Part shown: in pieces, positions 33,399 through 44,565 of the stretch
Position numbering within the stretch: the first letter of the stretch is position 1
Layout of the letters: each line of letters opens with the position of its first letter
NCBI GenBank assembly: GCA_961205875.1
Contig: OY540810.1
Span: 930,001-994,000 of the forward strand
DNA: 64,000 nt
Source: Sialis fuliginosa
Lineage: Eukaryota > Arthropoda > Insecta > Megaloptera > Sialidae
Direction: 5' to 3'
Notes under the pieces: generated by a model
Told to the model about the DNA's origin: nothing
The model's input: only the letters and a program-made list of their open reading frames with translations
The model's database searches: none
Translations under genes and position numbers: made by a program

Positions 33399-34000
33399 GT
33401 GTTTAATACCCACCTTTACCCAGCTGCAAGATATTGTTAAATATATATCTCGTATAATATCAATTCTTCTATTTGTCGCGCTCGGGAAGGCCGTTATGGG
33501 GCGTTAGGGCGTTATTTAGAACTGATTTAACGGTGCTGAGTTTTTTTGGGTGCCTTTTTAGCGGTTTGTTAATGATTTTTATATTTTCGATCTTGGCTTC
33601 TTCTTCTAAAAGAAATGCCCACTGCAATGTGTGACGAAACGTTGGCCGATAACACGACCAAATTGACGCGGCTTACACCCAGAAGCCAAGGTGTTTAATA
33701 CATACACCTATACCCAGCTGCAAGATATTGTTAAATATGTATATATCTCGTATAATATCAATTCTTCTATTTGTCGCGCTCGGGAAGGCCGTTATGGGGC
33801 GTTAGGGCGTTATTTAGAACTGATTTAACGGTGCTGAATTTTTTTGGGTTCCTTTTTAGCGGTTTGTTAATGATCTTCTAAAAGAAGAGCCCACTGCAAT
33901 GTGTGACGAAACGTTGGCCGATAATACGACCAAATCGACGCGGGTTACACCCAGAAGCCAAGATCCATATCGAGACCACCGCGGAAGCCTCAAGACTTGT
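33399..34000 (+). repeat. 292-bp tandem duplication carrying Family B
   Basis: Unit 1 starts GTGTTTAATACCCACC at 33399, unit 2 GTGTTTAATACATACA at 33691. Each has TTCTATTTGTCGCGCTCGGG, AAGGCCGTTATGGGGCGTTA and a Family B core (CACTGCAATGTGTGACGAAA). In both, CTGAAGA of Family B is replaced by TCTAAAAGAA. Unit 2 retains the right arm out to AGACTTGT. Confidence 0.85.
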
Positions 34001-34028
34001 TTATATTTTGTTTGTAAATAATTTATTT

Positions 34029-34120
34029 GTAACTCGCGTGGACTACGGAATTATTGTTTAGGATTTTTGAAAGATATAGTTGAATTAAGTACAAACACGA
34101 TTAGTTATTATTGTAATATT
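34029..34120 (-). repeat. Family H fragment
   Basis: CGCGTGGACTACGGAATTAT and AAGTACAAACACGATTA are the reverse of 40600-40670. Confidence 0.6.
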
Positions 34121-34282
34121 ATTATAACATTACCTAACAAAAACGAATCAGAACAAAAAGTATACAAATAATTTTTGTTGTGTTTAAATTTGAATGTTAA
34201 TTATTGAAAACAAAATAAACAATTGTCGATCAAAACGTAACAGCCGAGTGCATGCAAATCGTTCCTTCTGCCCCGCTCTTTA

Positions 34283-35222
34283 GTTCACGCGTTATTAATA
34301 ATATTTTACCGTATATAACTTATTTAAAGTTATTTCCTAAACTAAAAGACCAAATTGGATGCTGTAAATGGCAAATTATATCTACATTAAGTACTTATGA
34401 CGATGAAATCATTTATTTCGATAAGGATTAATGTTTTGCAGTTGATCTTAGTATTTAATATTAATTTCAACTTATTAATAAATTTTTATTAAATATCATC
34501 AAATACACCATAACAAATTAAAGAGTACAGTATTATTACAATTGAACTACCGTCTTATATAGGTAGGTACCTAAATACATTTAAAAATGAATCGCAATTT
34601 TAACATACCCTAAAAACATATTTATTTTATATATCCAACGTTTCTACAGATATGTAACAACGTAAATCATTCTTATATCATACAATAGCACATACAGACA
34701 CAAATACATACATATATTGCTACCCATTTCTTAACAACGTAAAACGACATTTTGCTAGAACGCCCCGTGACGTGACGTGACGTGACGTGTGTATGTGTGT
34801 GTGTGTGTGTACATATATCATTTGTGGTAGAAGGGCGTGTAAACACATCGCTTTGTTATAGCCACCGGACGCGCGAAAGTGTGACTTCTTCAGACAGAGA
34901 TACGTTCGCCGCTTCATTCAACTGTACAAGCTATATGTATAGAAGATAATTTATAGTGTTATATGGGCCCCAAAACATTTCTGTCGCCGGGCCTGTGTTT
35001 AGTCAATATCTAATTACAATGAGTATGAGAATTATATGTTTAAAGATGTTTTAAGCCAGTGCAAGTGGCGCGTTATTAATAATATTTACCGCGTATATAA
35101 CTTATTTAAAGTTATTTCCTAAGCTAAAAGACCAAATTGGATGGCTGTAAAGGGCAAATTATATCTACATTAAGTACTTATGACGATGAAATCATTTATT
35201 TCAATAAGGATTAATGTTTTGC
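34283..35222 (+). repeat. direct repeat pair, ~160 bp, 784 bp apart
   Basis: 34283-34445 and 35067-35222 share CGCGTTATTAATAATATT, AACTTATTTAAAGTTATTTC, AAGACCAAATTGGATG and GACGATGAAATCATTTATTT at about 95% identity. The intervening DNA includes a GTGACGTGACGTGACGTGAC pentamer array and (GT)n at 34768-34812. Confidence 0.8.
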
Positions 35223-35261
35223 AGGTCATAAGTCCACGTAAACAGAACCGAAACATTTTAA

Positions 35262-35575
35262 ATTTTGCAGTCATTGTGGCTTAAATATAAAAGTTAGATA
35301 ATTGGTATAAGATCTTTTGATTCTACAAAATTCTTTACTATATTTATTTGTTAAATATTTAACGGCTTAGGCAGCGTATTGCAAAAAGCACGATGGCGGC
35401 AAACTTTTTTCCGACTTGATTTACTATTATCGTACTGCTTATTCCTTATATTACCTAACGTATCAATGAATTAACGTAAATCGGATAAATGGTTTTCGAG
35501 TTATAAGCACACTAACGGACAAACAGACAGACAGAGAGACGTTGAGGTTTATATATATTAAGAATTGTCTTTTCT
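35262..35575 (-). repeat. Family H
   Basis: Reverse of 40245-40600: GCAGTCATTGTGGCTTAAAT, GATCTTTTGATTCTACAAA, GACTTGATTTACTATTATCG, TTTTCGAGTTATAAGCACAC, then the GACAGACAGAGAGACG tract. Confidence 0.7.
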
Positions 35576-35855
35576 CTTGTGCATATATATTTGTTTTTAA
35601 CTTTTTAATTTCTAATCTACAGAAAAAATCTATCAATACATTTTATAAAAACTTAATAAAATAAAATAATGGGGTTCTTAGGTAATATTACACAATCAAT
35701 TTCATTCAAAATCATACTGCACATCTGGGACTATCAGATTTTTATCACATTTTTACCCCCCCCCCCCTCCTTTATCTAATATATATGTTATTTCTTTCGC
35801 GTGTGCTATGCCGTAACAATTAAATATTATTTAACTGGTTCCGGAGTAGCCTGAC
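35576..35855. other. AT-rich spacer with C12
   Basis: C12 run at 35756-35767. No gene. Confidence 0.3.
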
Positions 35856-35985
35856 CACGTGACAGCACACCTATGTCACGTGTCGACACGTGTCGAGAGA
35901 GCACATCACGTGACTTCGCTACTTCCGGTTCTAATATATGCGAGTATGTAATGGGCGGGTGTGGGATGACTCCCACCCACACGTG
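35856..35985. promoter_or_regulatory. cluster of five CACGTG E-boxes
   Basis: CACGTG at 35856, 35877, 35887, 35907 and 35980, all within 130 bases. Two overlap in the dyad GTCACGTGTCGACACGTGTC. CACGTG binds Myc/Max, MITF/TFEB-type and CLOCK/CYCLE bHLH factors. No gene was recognised on either side, so the role is unproven. Confidence 0.4.
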
Positions 35986-37412
35986 TCTCTATGGTTGAAA
36001 TGAAATAATTTTTTTGTAATATTGTTTAATATCTTTGATCATTAACGACATATACTTTTTTTTAACTACATTTTGTTATTCGTAGATTTATTTGCAATAA
36101 ACATCAGGTTTTGCACGCTAGATGTCACAAGGTCAAAGAATGCATGTACATAAACACACACACCAACTTTTTTTGGGGAAAAAATGAACAGAACATAAAT
36201 TATAGATAAGATATTTTCTAAAACATTAATCCAAAAAACATTTTTTCTAGTGCACAAAAATAATTCGAAAAATTCAAAATTTGATATCAATAAACATCCG
36301 TTTCCGGTTTAGTGAGGGTTTTCAAAAATAGGAGGTGCAAATCTACAGTGTACAAAAACCTTACGTTTAAAATTTCATGTTTGTAAGTCTCACCGTTTTG
36401 GCTGTAGAGCGTTCACAGACTCAATACGTGTAATTCCGTTAAAACTCGAGTTCGATTTTTTTTATGAATACTATACTCTATAATACATTTCATGTATGTA
36501 TAAGAAAGTAAAAATACAATCTATTGGTCAATTCTCATGCAACCCTGTATATTAATACATATGCAAAATATATTAAATCATTGTCAGATATGGAAAAAAT
36601 ATCGACATATTTATTATTCATATTTATTGCATTTTCTTTTTCAAATCGAACTTTTGTACCTTTCAGTAATATTCTAGTTTATAGCATAGATTTATCATTA
36701 CAATCCTTTCTCTGTTGATAGTAAATCATGTTTATTTTCACTCATATTTTAAAAAAAATATTATGGATATAATATAAACTCTTTGACATTTAGCTATATT
36801 TTATTTTATAAATATTTATAATATTTAATAAATGTTATCAATTTTCAGTATCAACCAATAGTAATTTAGACCAGCGCTGTATGGGGCCATTGGGCCCATT
36901 GATTTTTATCTATTATATTTTTGTTCCGGGTTTAGCCCTTTTGTTAGATTATATAAGACAAAATACATAAAATGTACTGTGTTAATTTATCATAAGATTA
37001 AAAGTTTGCGAGAAATATCGATGCAAAAGATAGCAGGATGTTTCAAATTACAAAAAATTAAAAATTAAACTTGGTTAGAAAAGTATCTTTTTTTATATAA
37101 AGCATCAATACTAAAATGACAATTTTCAAAATTTAATATTTTTATAACGACATGGTAAAAATAAAAAAAATAAAAAAATTAAGTTTAAATAATATTAATC
37201 TATCATATAAAACATTTATTAGAATTAAATCTTGAATTTGGTTTATGTAAAAATGTAACAACCTAACGTCGAATACTACAGTTTCTATACCTATATTGTA
37301 TTATGTCTATTATTATAATTTTTAACATGCTCATAATATAAAATATAACACATCATATAGGAAGTCATTTAGTCAGCTCCTCCTATAAAGACATATTTCA
37401 TAGATATACCTA
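35986..37412. other. AT-rich interval
   Basis: 36427-36501 is a reversed piece of Family F (GTAATTCCGTTAAAACTCGA). At 36872-36905 GCGCTGTATGGGGCCATTGG looks like a transposon end without partner. No gene. Confidence 0.35.
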
Positions 37413-37692
37413 CTATAAAAAGACGACAAAAATGTAAGAATAACTCATCCTTTGAGTTAGTAATGTGGTACAGCCCATTCTTCCTGTATGGAGTCCTTTA
37501 TGCGGATCTGTCCATTCGTAAATCCTTATAACAGGTAAGGCACAAAGCATAAAATAGATTACTCCAAGGAAGTCATGGGTAATAACGGAAATATCGTCTT
37601 TTGTTGAATCTAGTGTCGAATTAAATTTAAAAATATAAGAAAGATTTATTCTGGCAGATAGAGATGAAATAATGTTCTTGAGAGGTCTTGAA
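37413..37692 (-). pseudogene. possible decayed exon of a membrane protein
   Basis: From an acceptor-like TATTATAG at 37693 the minus strand is open for 92 codons to TAG (37413). Composition is unlike the surrounding AT noise: LDSTKDDISVITHDF, then a hydrophobic segment (GVIYFMLCALPVI), then EWTDPHKG. The 'STK.DDISVIH' followed by a membrane helix recalls the first conserved stretch of NRF-6-like acyltransferases, where a histidine follows at the helix end. No clear donor site is present, and the reading is from memory only. Confidence 0.22.
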
Positions 37693-37737
37693 CTATAATA
37701 TAATTATTTTTTTAAATTGTTAAACAAATAAGTATGA

Positions 37738-38040
37738 GTAGGACTTGCGCCCTAAGTGTTCCGTACTGTTATATACATAAAACTTAATTAGAAATTAATG
37801 ATTTTCGGATTTTTTCCTTTACTTGTGATATGAGACCTTCTTTCGTGCCAAATTTCATGATTCTAGAACAATTATAGTGAGTTAAGTTTGTCAGGTTTAA
37901 AAAGGTCGTATCTTTTTATTACATTGAGTTAGAAACTTGATTTTTTTACAAAACTATGAGGATGTAAATCTTAGTATTTGATATCAATTTCAACTTGATA
38001 CCTCTAACCGTTCCTGAGAAAAAGGGTCTTGACGGACAGA
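37738..38040 (-). repeat. Family E LINE-type tail
   Basis: AGTAGGACTTGCGCCCTAAG, TGTTCCGTACTGTTATATA, TGAGACCTTCTTTCGTGCC and TGATATCAATTTCAACTTGA run opposite to 31100-31490. Confidence 0.65.
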
Positions 38041-38784
38041 TAGACGAAAACAAAATGATCCTAAAAAATAAATGTATTGAACAATCTTTCAAAAATTTTT
38101 CCATAAAACCATCAAAAAATAAAAATGATTTAAAAAAAATGGTGTGCATCTCCCCTCACCCACATAAACGCACGGTTGAAGTAAAACTTCTTTTGTTTTC
38201 ATTAACCATGTGAATTAAATAAATAAAGCTAAACGTATTAAATTAATAATCAAACGTATTATTTACGTGTCGAGGTTATTCCATTTCACTAGTCTTGTTA
38301 AAGGAGTTTGACTTCAAAAAGAACGTAGTAATTAATTCTATTTTTTAATCAAATCGATTTTAATACGTTTTTTAAACCCTCTATATCAAGCAGATTATTT
38401 GCTGTCTAGCAAATTCTATCTCCCATATCAATCTAATCCATATAACATATTCAAAACGTTAACTGCGCTTTTCGTGAACCCCCCCGTTGGTGGTTTTTCA
38501 CAGAGGAGGGGTCGGTTAGTAGCGTTGCTTATTGTTTTTGCTGTATCAGTGTTTGATTGAGCATGAAACATGGTTACATTGTTTGCTTGCACTTAGCAGA
38601 TGATCACAATAGGCCGGGGGAAGGGGTTCACAAGTCAGGGATGGAGTTAATATTTAATATATTCATATAATATATACGTTTTAATATAAAATAAGCTAAT
38701 TTGAAATCAATATTGTATGGAAACATGTGGTCTATTAACAAAACGAAAAGCTATTGCCAGATAAGCATGCAAAACATGCCTTAG
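38041..38784. other. interval without gene
   Basis: AT-rich; a GC patch at 38477-38515 (CCCCCCGTTGGTGGTTTTTC). Nothing recognised. Confidence 0.3.
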
Positions 38785-39412
38785 TACGAGGGTTACTATT
38801 TATATTTCTGGCTTAATAATGAAAAAACGAATATTGATGATCGAAATTGCTTTTATTGTTTTTCAAAATATTCTCCATACACTTTTGCATGCGTTTAAAC
38901 CAATTTTCGAAGCACTTTTTCCATTCCGATTGAGGTAAGCCGTTTGTCAGATTATGTGGGATCCAACGCGAACAAATCTTTTTTACGGCCAAATGATCAT
39001 GCAATATGCTTGTCATACTAATGCCCAAAGATGACTCAATCTCACGGTATGTCACATGACGATCTTGCTTTATCAGTTCACGCACAGCATCGATGTTTTC
39101 TGGCACAAGATGACCTTCACGAAATTCCTCCTGGAGCGAACATCGGTCACGATTGAATTCGTTATACCAGTTTTTTACAGTGCTGTAGGATGGTGCTTTA
39201 TCACCGTATACAGAATTAAGTTCAGCGAAAGTTATGAAAAATAATCGCACGAAAATGTTCACGAGTTAATCCATTTTTTGCCCGAGATGACTTTTTCAAG
39301 TAACATGTTCTGAAGAAGGTAATATTCAATAGTGTCTAGTTTCCAATGATGGCACCTGGTAACACTCAATGTTGCCAAGGCCAGGAATATAAATAGCAGT
39401 GCCTTTACCTTA
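38785..39412 (-). mobile_element. internally deleted mariner
   Basis: The left inverted repeat is ACGAGGGTTACTATTTATAT, TTCTGGC (38786-38812); the right is GCCAGGAATATAAATAG (39380-39396). About 630 bp against the usual 1.3 kb. The right end breaks off after AAATAGCAG and continues TGCCTTTACCTTAT, which equals a Family A terminus rather than a mariner end. Confidence 0.85.
38813..39278 (-). pseudogene. mariner transposase, broken
   Basis: Recognisable N-terminal DNA-binding region of a mariner transposase: ELNSVYGDKAPSYSTVKNWY, then SLQEEFREGH, then RHVTYREIESSLGISMTSI (second helix-turn-helix), HDHLAVKKICSRWIPHNL. The catalytic D,D34D domain is gone; the frame jumps to the C-terminal piece CFENWFKRMQKCM. 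A frameshift or small deletion near 39215-39240 removes the RRGL..QQC-type segment, so the beginning (LTREHFRAIIFHNF, 39276-39235) is in another frame. Non-functional. Confidence 0.85.
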
Positions 39413-40231
39413 TCTATTTGGTTATTAAAAAAAAACACCAAACCTACTATTACCACTCTGTCGTAAAAAAAAAACCCATAGTGAATGCGCGCGGTTGGAA
39501 CTTAGGCTGCGAGATAGGGGTGGGTATTCGCGACTACGATGGCAGCGTGTAAGGGGTTGTATCGCGTTAGGGGAGGGGGGGGGGGGGGGTGAGAGGGGGG
39601 GGGTGTATAGTTGATATGTAGTCAACTTTCATCGACCGTCATAATAGTGTGGCATCATAATTGCGAGTGAGTATAAACCCATGTTCCGTGACGTCACCGG
39701 ATACGGAAATTGGCGCCGACTTCAATATAAAGTGCAACGGCGGCGTTCCACGCTAACCAGTGATACCTAAAATGTTCTTGCTATTTTATTTATAACTAGA
39801 GGTGTACCGGAATTCACGTCTAACGTAACTACTATTATATTTTAAATATAAATACATAGATTATTATCTTAAATGAATATAATATTGTTCTATATGGTAT
39901 TTCTTTAAAAAAATACATTAAATTATAAAAATTGTGTGTTCTACATATTCTGCAATGCTTGTAACTTGACCAAAAAATGATTATTTTCAAAACTTTTTTT
40001 TTTAAATACAGGAAATTTACTATACTTTATGGTACTGCAGTTCATTTTTCGATATCTTTTAATTTTTTAAATTTTTTGATGTAATTTAAAAAAAAATGAA
40101 AAAACTGCATATTTTACTCGTAAAACTTGACAAAGAGTGTAGAAAATTTCAATACCTTGAAATCAGTTTTTTGAAGAAAAAAATTTGCAATTTTAGTGAA
40201 AATCAGGAAAAAAAATTTTTTTCCTGATTTT
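39413..40231. other. interval with G15 run and promoter-like patch
   Basis: G15 at 39575-39589 then GAGAGGGGGGGGG. The 39685-39760 segment is described separately. GAGGTGTACCGGAATTC at 39797 recurs at 31856. The remainder is AT-rich. Confidence 0.35.
39689..39732 (+). promoter_or_regulatory. CRE, E2F-like site and TATA in tandem
   Basis: TGACGTCA (39689-39696), TTGGCGCC (39710-39717) and TATAAAG (39726-39732) lie within 44 bases, followed by GCAACGGCGGCG. The order suits a small promoter, but the first ATG downstream (39772) opens only a 7-codon frame, and no exon was recognised. Confidence 0.28.
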
Positions 40232-40690
40232 AATTATCCTTAAATATTATAAAACGCAACGTCTGTCTGTCTGTCTGTCCGATTGTGCGCTTATCACTCG
40301 AGAACCACTTATCCGATTTACGTGTTTTTTTTTTAATTCATAGGTACGTTCTCTGGCCAGGTTATAGGCTATATTTTGTTACGTTAGGTAACATAACAAC
40401 CAAGCAGTGACGATAATAGTAAATCAAGTCGGAAATAAATTTACCGTCGGCGCGCTGTTTTGCAATACACTGCCTAAACCGTTCAGTATTGAACAAAATA
40501 ATGTATTAAAGAATTGTGTAGAATCAAAAGATCTACAATAAAGTCCGCGAAACCACAAATCGTATTTAAGCCACAATGACTGCTTTTATGTTACAAAAAA
40601 AATAATCGTGTTTGTACTTAAGTCAACTATATATTTTTTAAATCCTAAAGAATAATTCCGTAGTCCACACGAGCGAAGCCCAGTTAGTCT
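40232..40690 (+). repeat. Family H, best copy
   Basis: ATTATAAAACGCAACGTCTG, a (GTCT)n tract, CACTCGAGAACCACTTATCC, CCTAAACCGTTCAGTATTG, CAATAAAGTCCGCGAAACCA, ending CACACGAGCGAAGCC. The 3' ending 'cgagcgaagcc' is shared with many insect SINE/LINE elements. Confidence 0.65.
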
Positions 40691-41019
40691 ATGGATAAAA
40701 CTAGCGAACTAGGTCAGTTGTGTTAATTGTAGATGACTCGTATAGATTGCGTTGTTTGAGTACCACTGGTGTACATGGTTTTGCCATCTCGGATGAGTGC
40801 TTTATAATGTACTTTCTGCACGGTTTTTGTTCACAGTAGAGATTCATAGATGATTAATATTGATAATATAATTACTTTATTTCGCTTCTTCCTTTTATCG
40901 ATATGAATGAAAAAACAACAAACGATTTATTTTGTGAAGATTAAATAGCTGTCATCAAATATAATAAATAATTTTTGGTTTCGTGAAATTGATGGGTTTA
41001 TTTTGAAATGTCGAAGAAT

Positions 41020-41084
41020 AATTTGATTTTTAACCAACTTCAAAAAATCAGGAGGTTCTCAATTTGACTGTATTTGTTTATACA
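41020..41084 (+). repeat. CCGACTT-type fragment
   Basis: TTTAACCAACTTCAAAAAAT, CAGGAGGTTCTCAATTTGAC. First 60 bases only of the repeat seen at 50005. Confidence 0.55.
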
Positions 41085-41510
41085 GTGGTATTGCAAAAAA
41101 AAGAAAAAAAAGAAGAGAAAAAAAAGTTCAATGTTTCTTCTTTTTGCCATACCAGGATGTTTTTGTTGGCTTTTAAAAAAATGTTCAAGGTGTATTTTTT
41201 CAATTTAAACATTTTATTTGACTTGTGTGTATTTCAACATGTCAATTTTCAAACGTCATTATTCCGAAAACCACTGATTTTAGAGATATGATATGCTGTA
41301 CAAAAAGTGTTCAGAATTTATCGCACAATTCAAAAATGGTATAATATATAGGGTGTTCCATTTAAATATGTATATAATTTTCTTATGTCAAAAAATCCGC
41401 AATTAAAAATACTAATCGACAGGTCCGAGCGTTTTTGTACAAAATAATTACCTGAATTTTAAACGAATTTGTTCCTTTCATCGTGAACGCACTGTTTATA
41501 ACTCCGATCT
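41085..41510 (+). repeat. dispersed repeat shared with the MBF2 intron
   Basis: Counterpart of 60825-61230 in opposite sense; contains ATATATAGGGTGTTCCATTT and CGACAGGTCCGAGCG. Unknown class. Confidence 0.6.
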
Positions 41511-41551
41511 GGATGATTTTTTGTTTGTTTAAAAGAGTATACTCATAATTC

Positions 41552-41813
41552 ATGTACTGAATTAGAAATATTTGTTGATATTTGATTTCTGATGAGTAAT
41601 ATATATACATTTAACTGTCTTACAGCGTGATTTGATCACATGAGGTCAATAGGTGTCAAAATGGTGGACTTTTAAACTAATTATTAGTATAATTTATTTA
41701 TTAATTATTATATTATCATAGCAACTGCTTTACATTGTCTCAAATTTGACGATTCTTTCTTTTATATCTTTTGTGTCGTAGTACTTATCATTAAAGGCCA
41801 TCACTGCGTGCTT
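41552..41813 (+). mobile_element. Family A, left half
   Basis: CATGTACTGAATTAGAAATA, CTGTCTTACAGCGTGATTTG, GTGTCGTAGTACTTATCATT. Both termini are lost. Confidence 0.7.
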
Positions 41814-42519
41814 TGATTAATTTTTTTGCATGTAAATATTAATTAATTTAATTGAAACAAAAATAACAGTATATTAGAATAAATTAACGTTTTTAAATGT
41901 TTGATTAGTTTTTTAAATTGAATAAAAAAAAAGTAAATGTCGTATTTTCACGATTTTGCTTGTGAGTATTAATTAATTTTATTGAAACAAAAATAACAGT
42001 ATAATATTTATTTTAGAAAATATTCTCTATGCAGTCACAATTTATATTTTATTTCTAAAAAACATTTCATTTCGTCCCCAAAAATACCTATATTTTAAAA
42101 TCATTCCTTATATCCTGTATAGATCTATATAAAAATAATCACACACAGGGATACCAACATAACAATAAAGCTAACGTTATACATTTTGCAATGTTGACTT
42201 TTGTATTTTCATTTACACGGTTGGCACAATGGCGGTACATGTGTCATTCGTATTGTCAGACACACCTGTGTATACAACATGGCGGTATGAGATCCAAAAG
42301 GAACCGGAAATCTATTGACGGCGCGATTCCTGACGCAATTATTGACTACCCATCAATAATACATCAATCAGATATGGTTACGTCTTAAATGATGGGGTAT
42401 TTTTTTTATGTTTCCATCAAAACCAGAGTGGAATCAGTTGAATTTGCAAACAAACCCCCCCCCCCCCTCCCCAAATAAATATTTTAAAAATTTAATTATT
42501 TAAGGCAATTTTTATTTGT
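41814..42519. other. interval with possible regulatory motifs
   Basis: A direct repeat AATTGAAACAAAAATAACAG (41850 and 41979). ATGGCGGTA occurs twice (42229, 42281) in a GC-richer 42190-42350 stretch that is open for 65 codons on the plus strand without family features. C13 at 42455-42467. Confidence 0.3.
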
Positions 42520-42649
42520 TTTCTACCTTTTCACGGCTAAACTGCTGAACCGATTTTGATGAAATTTGGCAGGGAGATAGCTTGCATCTTGAGAAAGGAC
42601 ATAGGCTAGTTTGAACCCCGAAAAAAATACAAATTCAAGGCGGATTATT
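42520..42649 (-). repeat. SINE/LINE-type core
   Basis: TTTCACGGCTAAACTGCTGA, ACCGATTTTGATGAAATTTG, GCATCTTGAGAAAGGACATA. Reverse sense of the 14.4-kb array. Confidence 0.7.
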
Positions 42650-43068
42650 TAATCAATTTATTTACCAAAGTCCACAAATATATAGTTTGTTTTTTAAATT
42701 ATAGCCTTTTATTTTGTTTATGTTTTTTTCTACAGTAATGGATAAAGTAAAGCCAGTAATGAGCACGCAGTGATGGACACTTGCTAATGATAAGTACTAC
42801 GACAAAAAATAATCGTCAAATTTGAAACAATGTAAAGCAGTTGCTATGATAATATAATAATTAATAAATAAATTAAACTAATAATTAGTTTAAATGTCCA
42901 CCATTTTGACACTTATTGGCCTCATGTGATCAAATCACGCTGTAAGACAGTTAAATGTATATAGATTAATATTCAGTAATGGTAGTAATCAAATATCAAC
43001 TAATTCAGTATATTTAATTAAAAAATAACCATTACTGGGTCATATCCAAGACTGGTGCCAGTACCTTA
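42650..43068 (-). mobile_element. Family A
   Basis: Reverse copy from TTAATCAATTTATTTACCAA to the terminus CAAGACTGGTGCCAGTACCTT (43048-43068). The left-hand terminus is missing and abuts the preceding fragment. Confidence 0.8.
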
Positions 43069-43699
43069 TAAACATTACAATTTTCAATAATCTAAACTAG
43101 AACTTGTAATAATAAATGTGTATATATAATATAATAAAAATTCATGTTTGTTTCAAACAAAATAAAAATAATTTTTTTTTTGATCTAAAATTAAATAATA
43201 AAACAAATTTCGTTGCCTATAAAAATAAACGTACTAACGACCTTTAGCATTTTTCATTTCCTACACTCAAATAACACTAAACACAAATGTTATATATTGT
43301 AATAAACTTTGATTAGAAAACATATAGCCATTGTAATTTTATTATCATTGTCAATCGAAATGGGGTAATTCGAACGACAGCGTCTTGCAAGATCGAAAAC
43401 AAACTTTTTATCGGTCTCGAGAAACGATCTTTAAAACAGCTTTTACAACCACCTTAGTTCAATCAAGTTACGAATAAATGGGGCGCCACCCGTTGTTTTC
43501 TTGATAAAAGTAGTCGTGACTCAATAATCAGATATTGGACTGGCACGTGGAAGATTCAATTTGTCAATTCGACCGTTCTCTCTAAATACCTATTACAAGG
43601 AGGGGGGAGGGGGGGTACTTATACTCCATTCTGATCGATAATATTGTAGTGTGATTTATTTTAAATAAAATCTATACTAATATTCTGCACAAATATGAT
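43069..43699. other. interval without gene
   Basis: AT-rich to 43340, then more mixed sequence (TCGAACGACAGCGTCTTGCA) without a coding frame. G-rich GAGGGGGGAGGGGGGG near 43600. Confidence 0.3.
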
Positions 43700-44565
43700 A
43701 TCTGTGGCGAGGCGGGAAATTTTTAATAGGGGAAGCATATTTTGTCTATCCTCCCCTTCCTATTAACAAAAAATAAATAGTTCAAGCTTTTACTTTTTTA
43801 AATAAATTCTTATATATTTATATAGTAACTAAATGATTGTACATTTTATTTTCTAGTATTTTAGTCGATATTTGTATGATGAGTTGCAGGAAATTTCACT
43901 AAAAAATTTTAAATTTTTGATTTCGTTAAAAGTATGTTTATTGTATAGAAAATGGCGTGAAAAGTTGTTTGTTTCAAACCGCAGGTCTGTATCTCAAACC
44001 GTTCTCGAGATATAGTCTCTCAAAGTTTTAGTTTTTTCAAATTTTTGGAAAAAAAAGGCCATAACTTTTGAACGGGTGGTCGGAATTGATTTTAGTTGAC
44101 GGATTTGAAATCAGCGTGTCAAAATCTATATAATGACATGTATAATACTTTAAAATCCGACAAAAAAATTTTGGTAAAAAATCGACATTTTTTTAAGGTA
44201 TACCCCTTTGAATTTTTTCGATTTTTCGCGAAATTTTTTTTTTCGTGTTTTAAAATATTATACATGTCATTATATAGATTTTGACACGCTGATTTCAAAT
44301 CCGTCAACTAAAATCAATTCCGACCACGCGTTCAAAAGTTATGGCCTTTTTTCTCCAAAAATTTTAAAAAACTAAAACTTTGAAAGGCTATATCTCGAGA
44401 ACGGTTTGAGATACAGACCTGCGGTTTGAAACAAACAACTTTTCACGTTATTTTCTATACAATAAACATACTTTTAACGAAATCAAAAATTCGAAATTTT
44501 TTAGTGAAATTTCCTTCAACTCGTCATACAAATATCGACTAAAATACAAGAAAATAAGACGTAGA
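43700..44565. mobile_element. long hairpin element, copy 2
   Basis: Shares the 160-base lead (GAAGCATATTTTGTCTATCC) and the palindrome with copy 1. Arms run about 43835-44195 and 44215-44565, both extending out to the ACAAGAAAATAAGACGTAGA end that copy 1 has lost on its right. Loop TTAAGGTATACCCCTTTGAA. About 95% identical to copy 1. Confidence 0.88.

Noticed and set aside
34720-34917. Minus-strand frame with THTHTHIHTS repeats
   Set aside because: Microsatellite translation; no further support.
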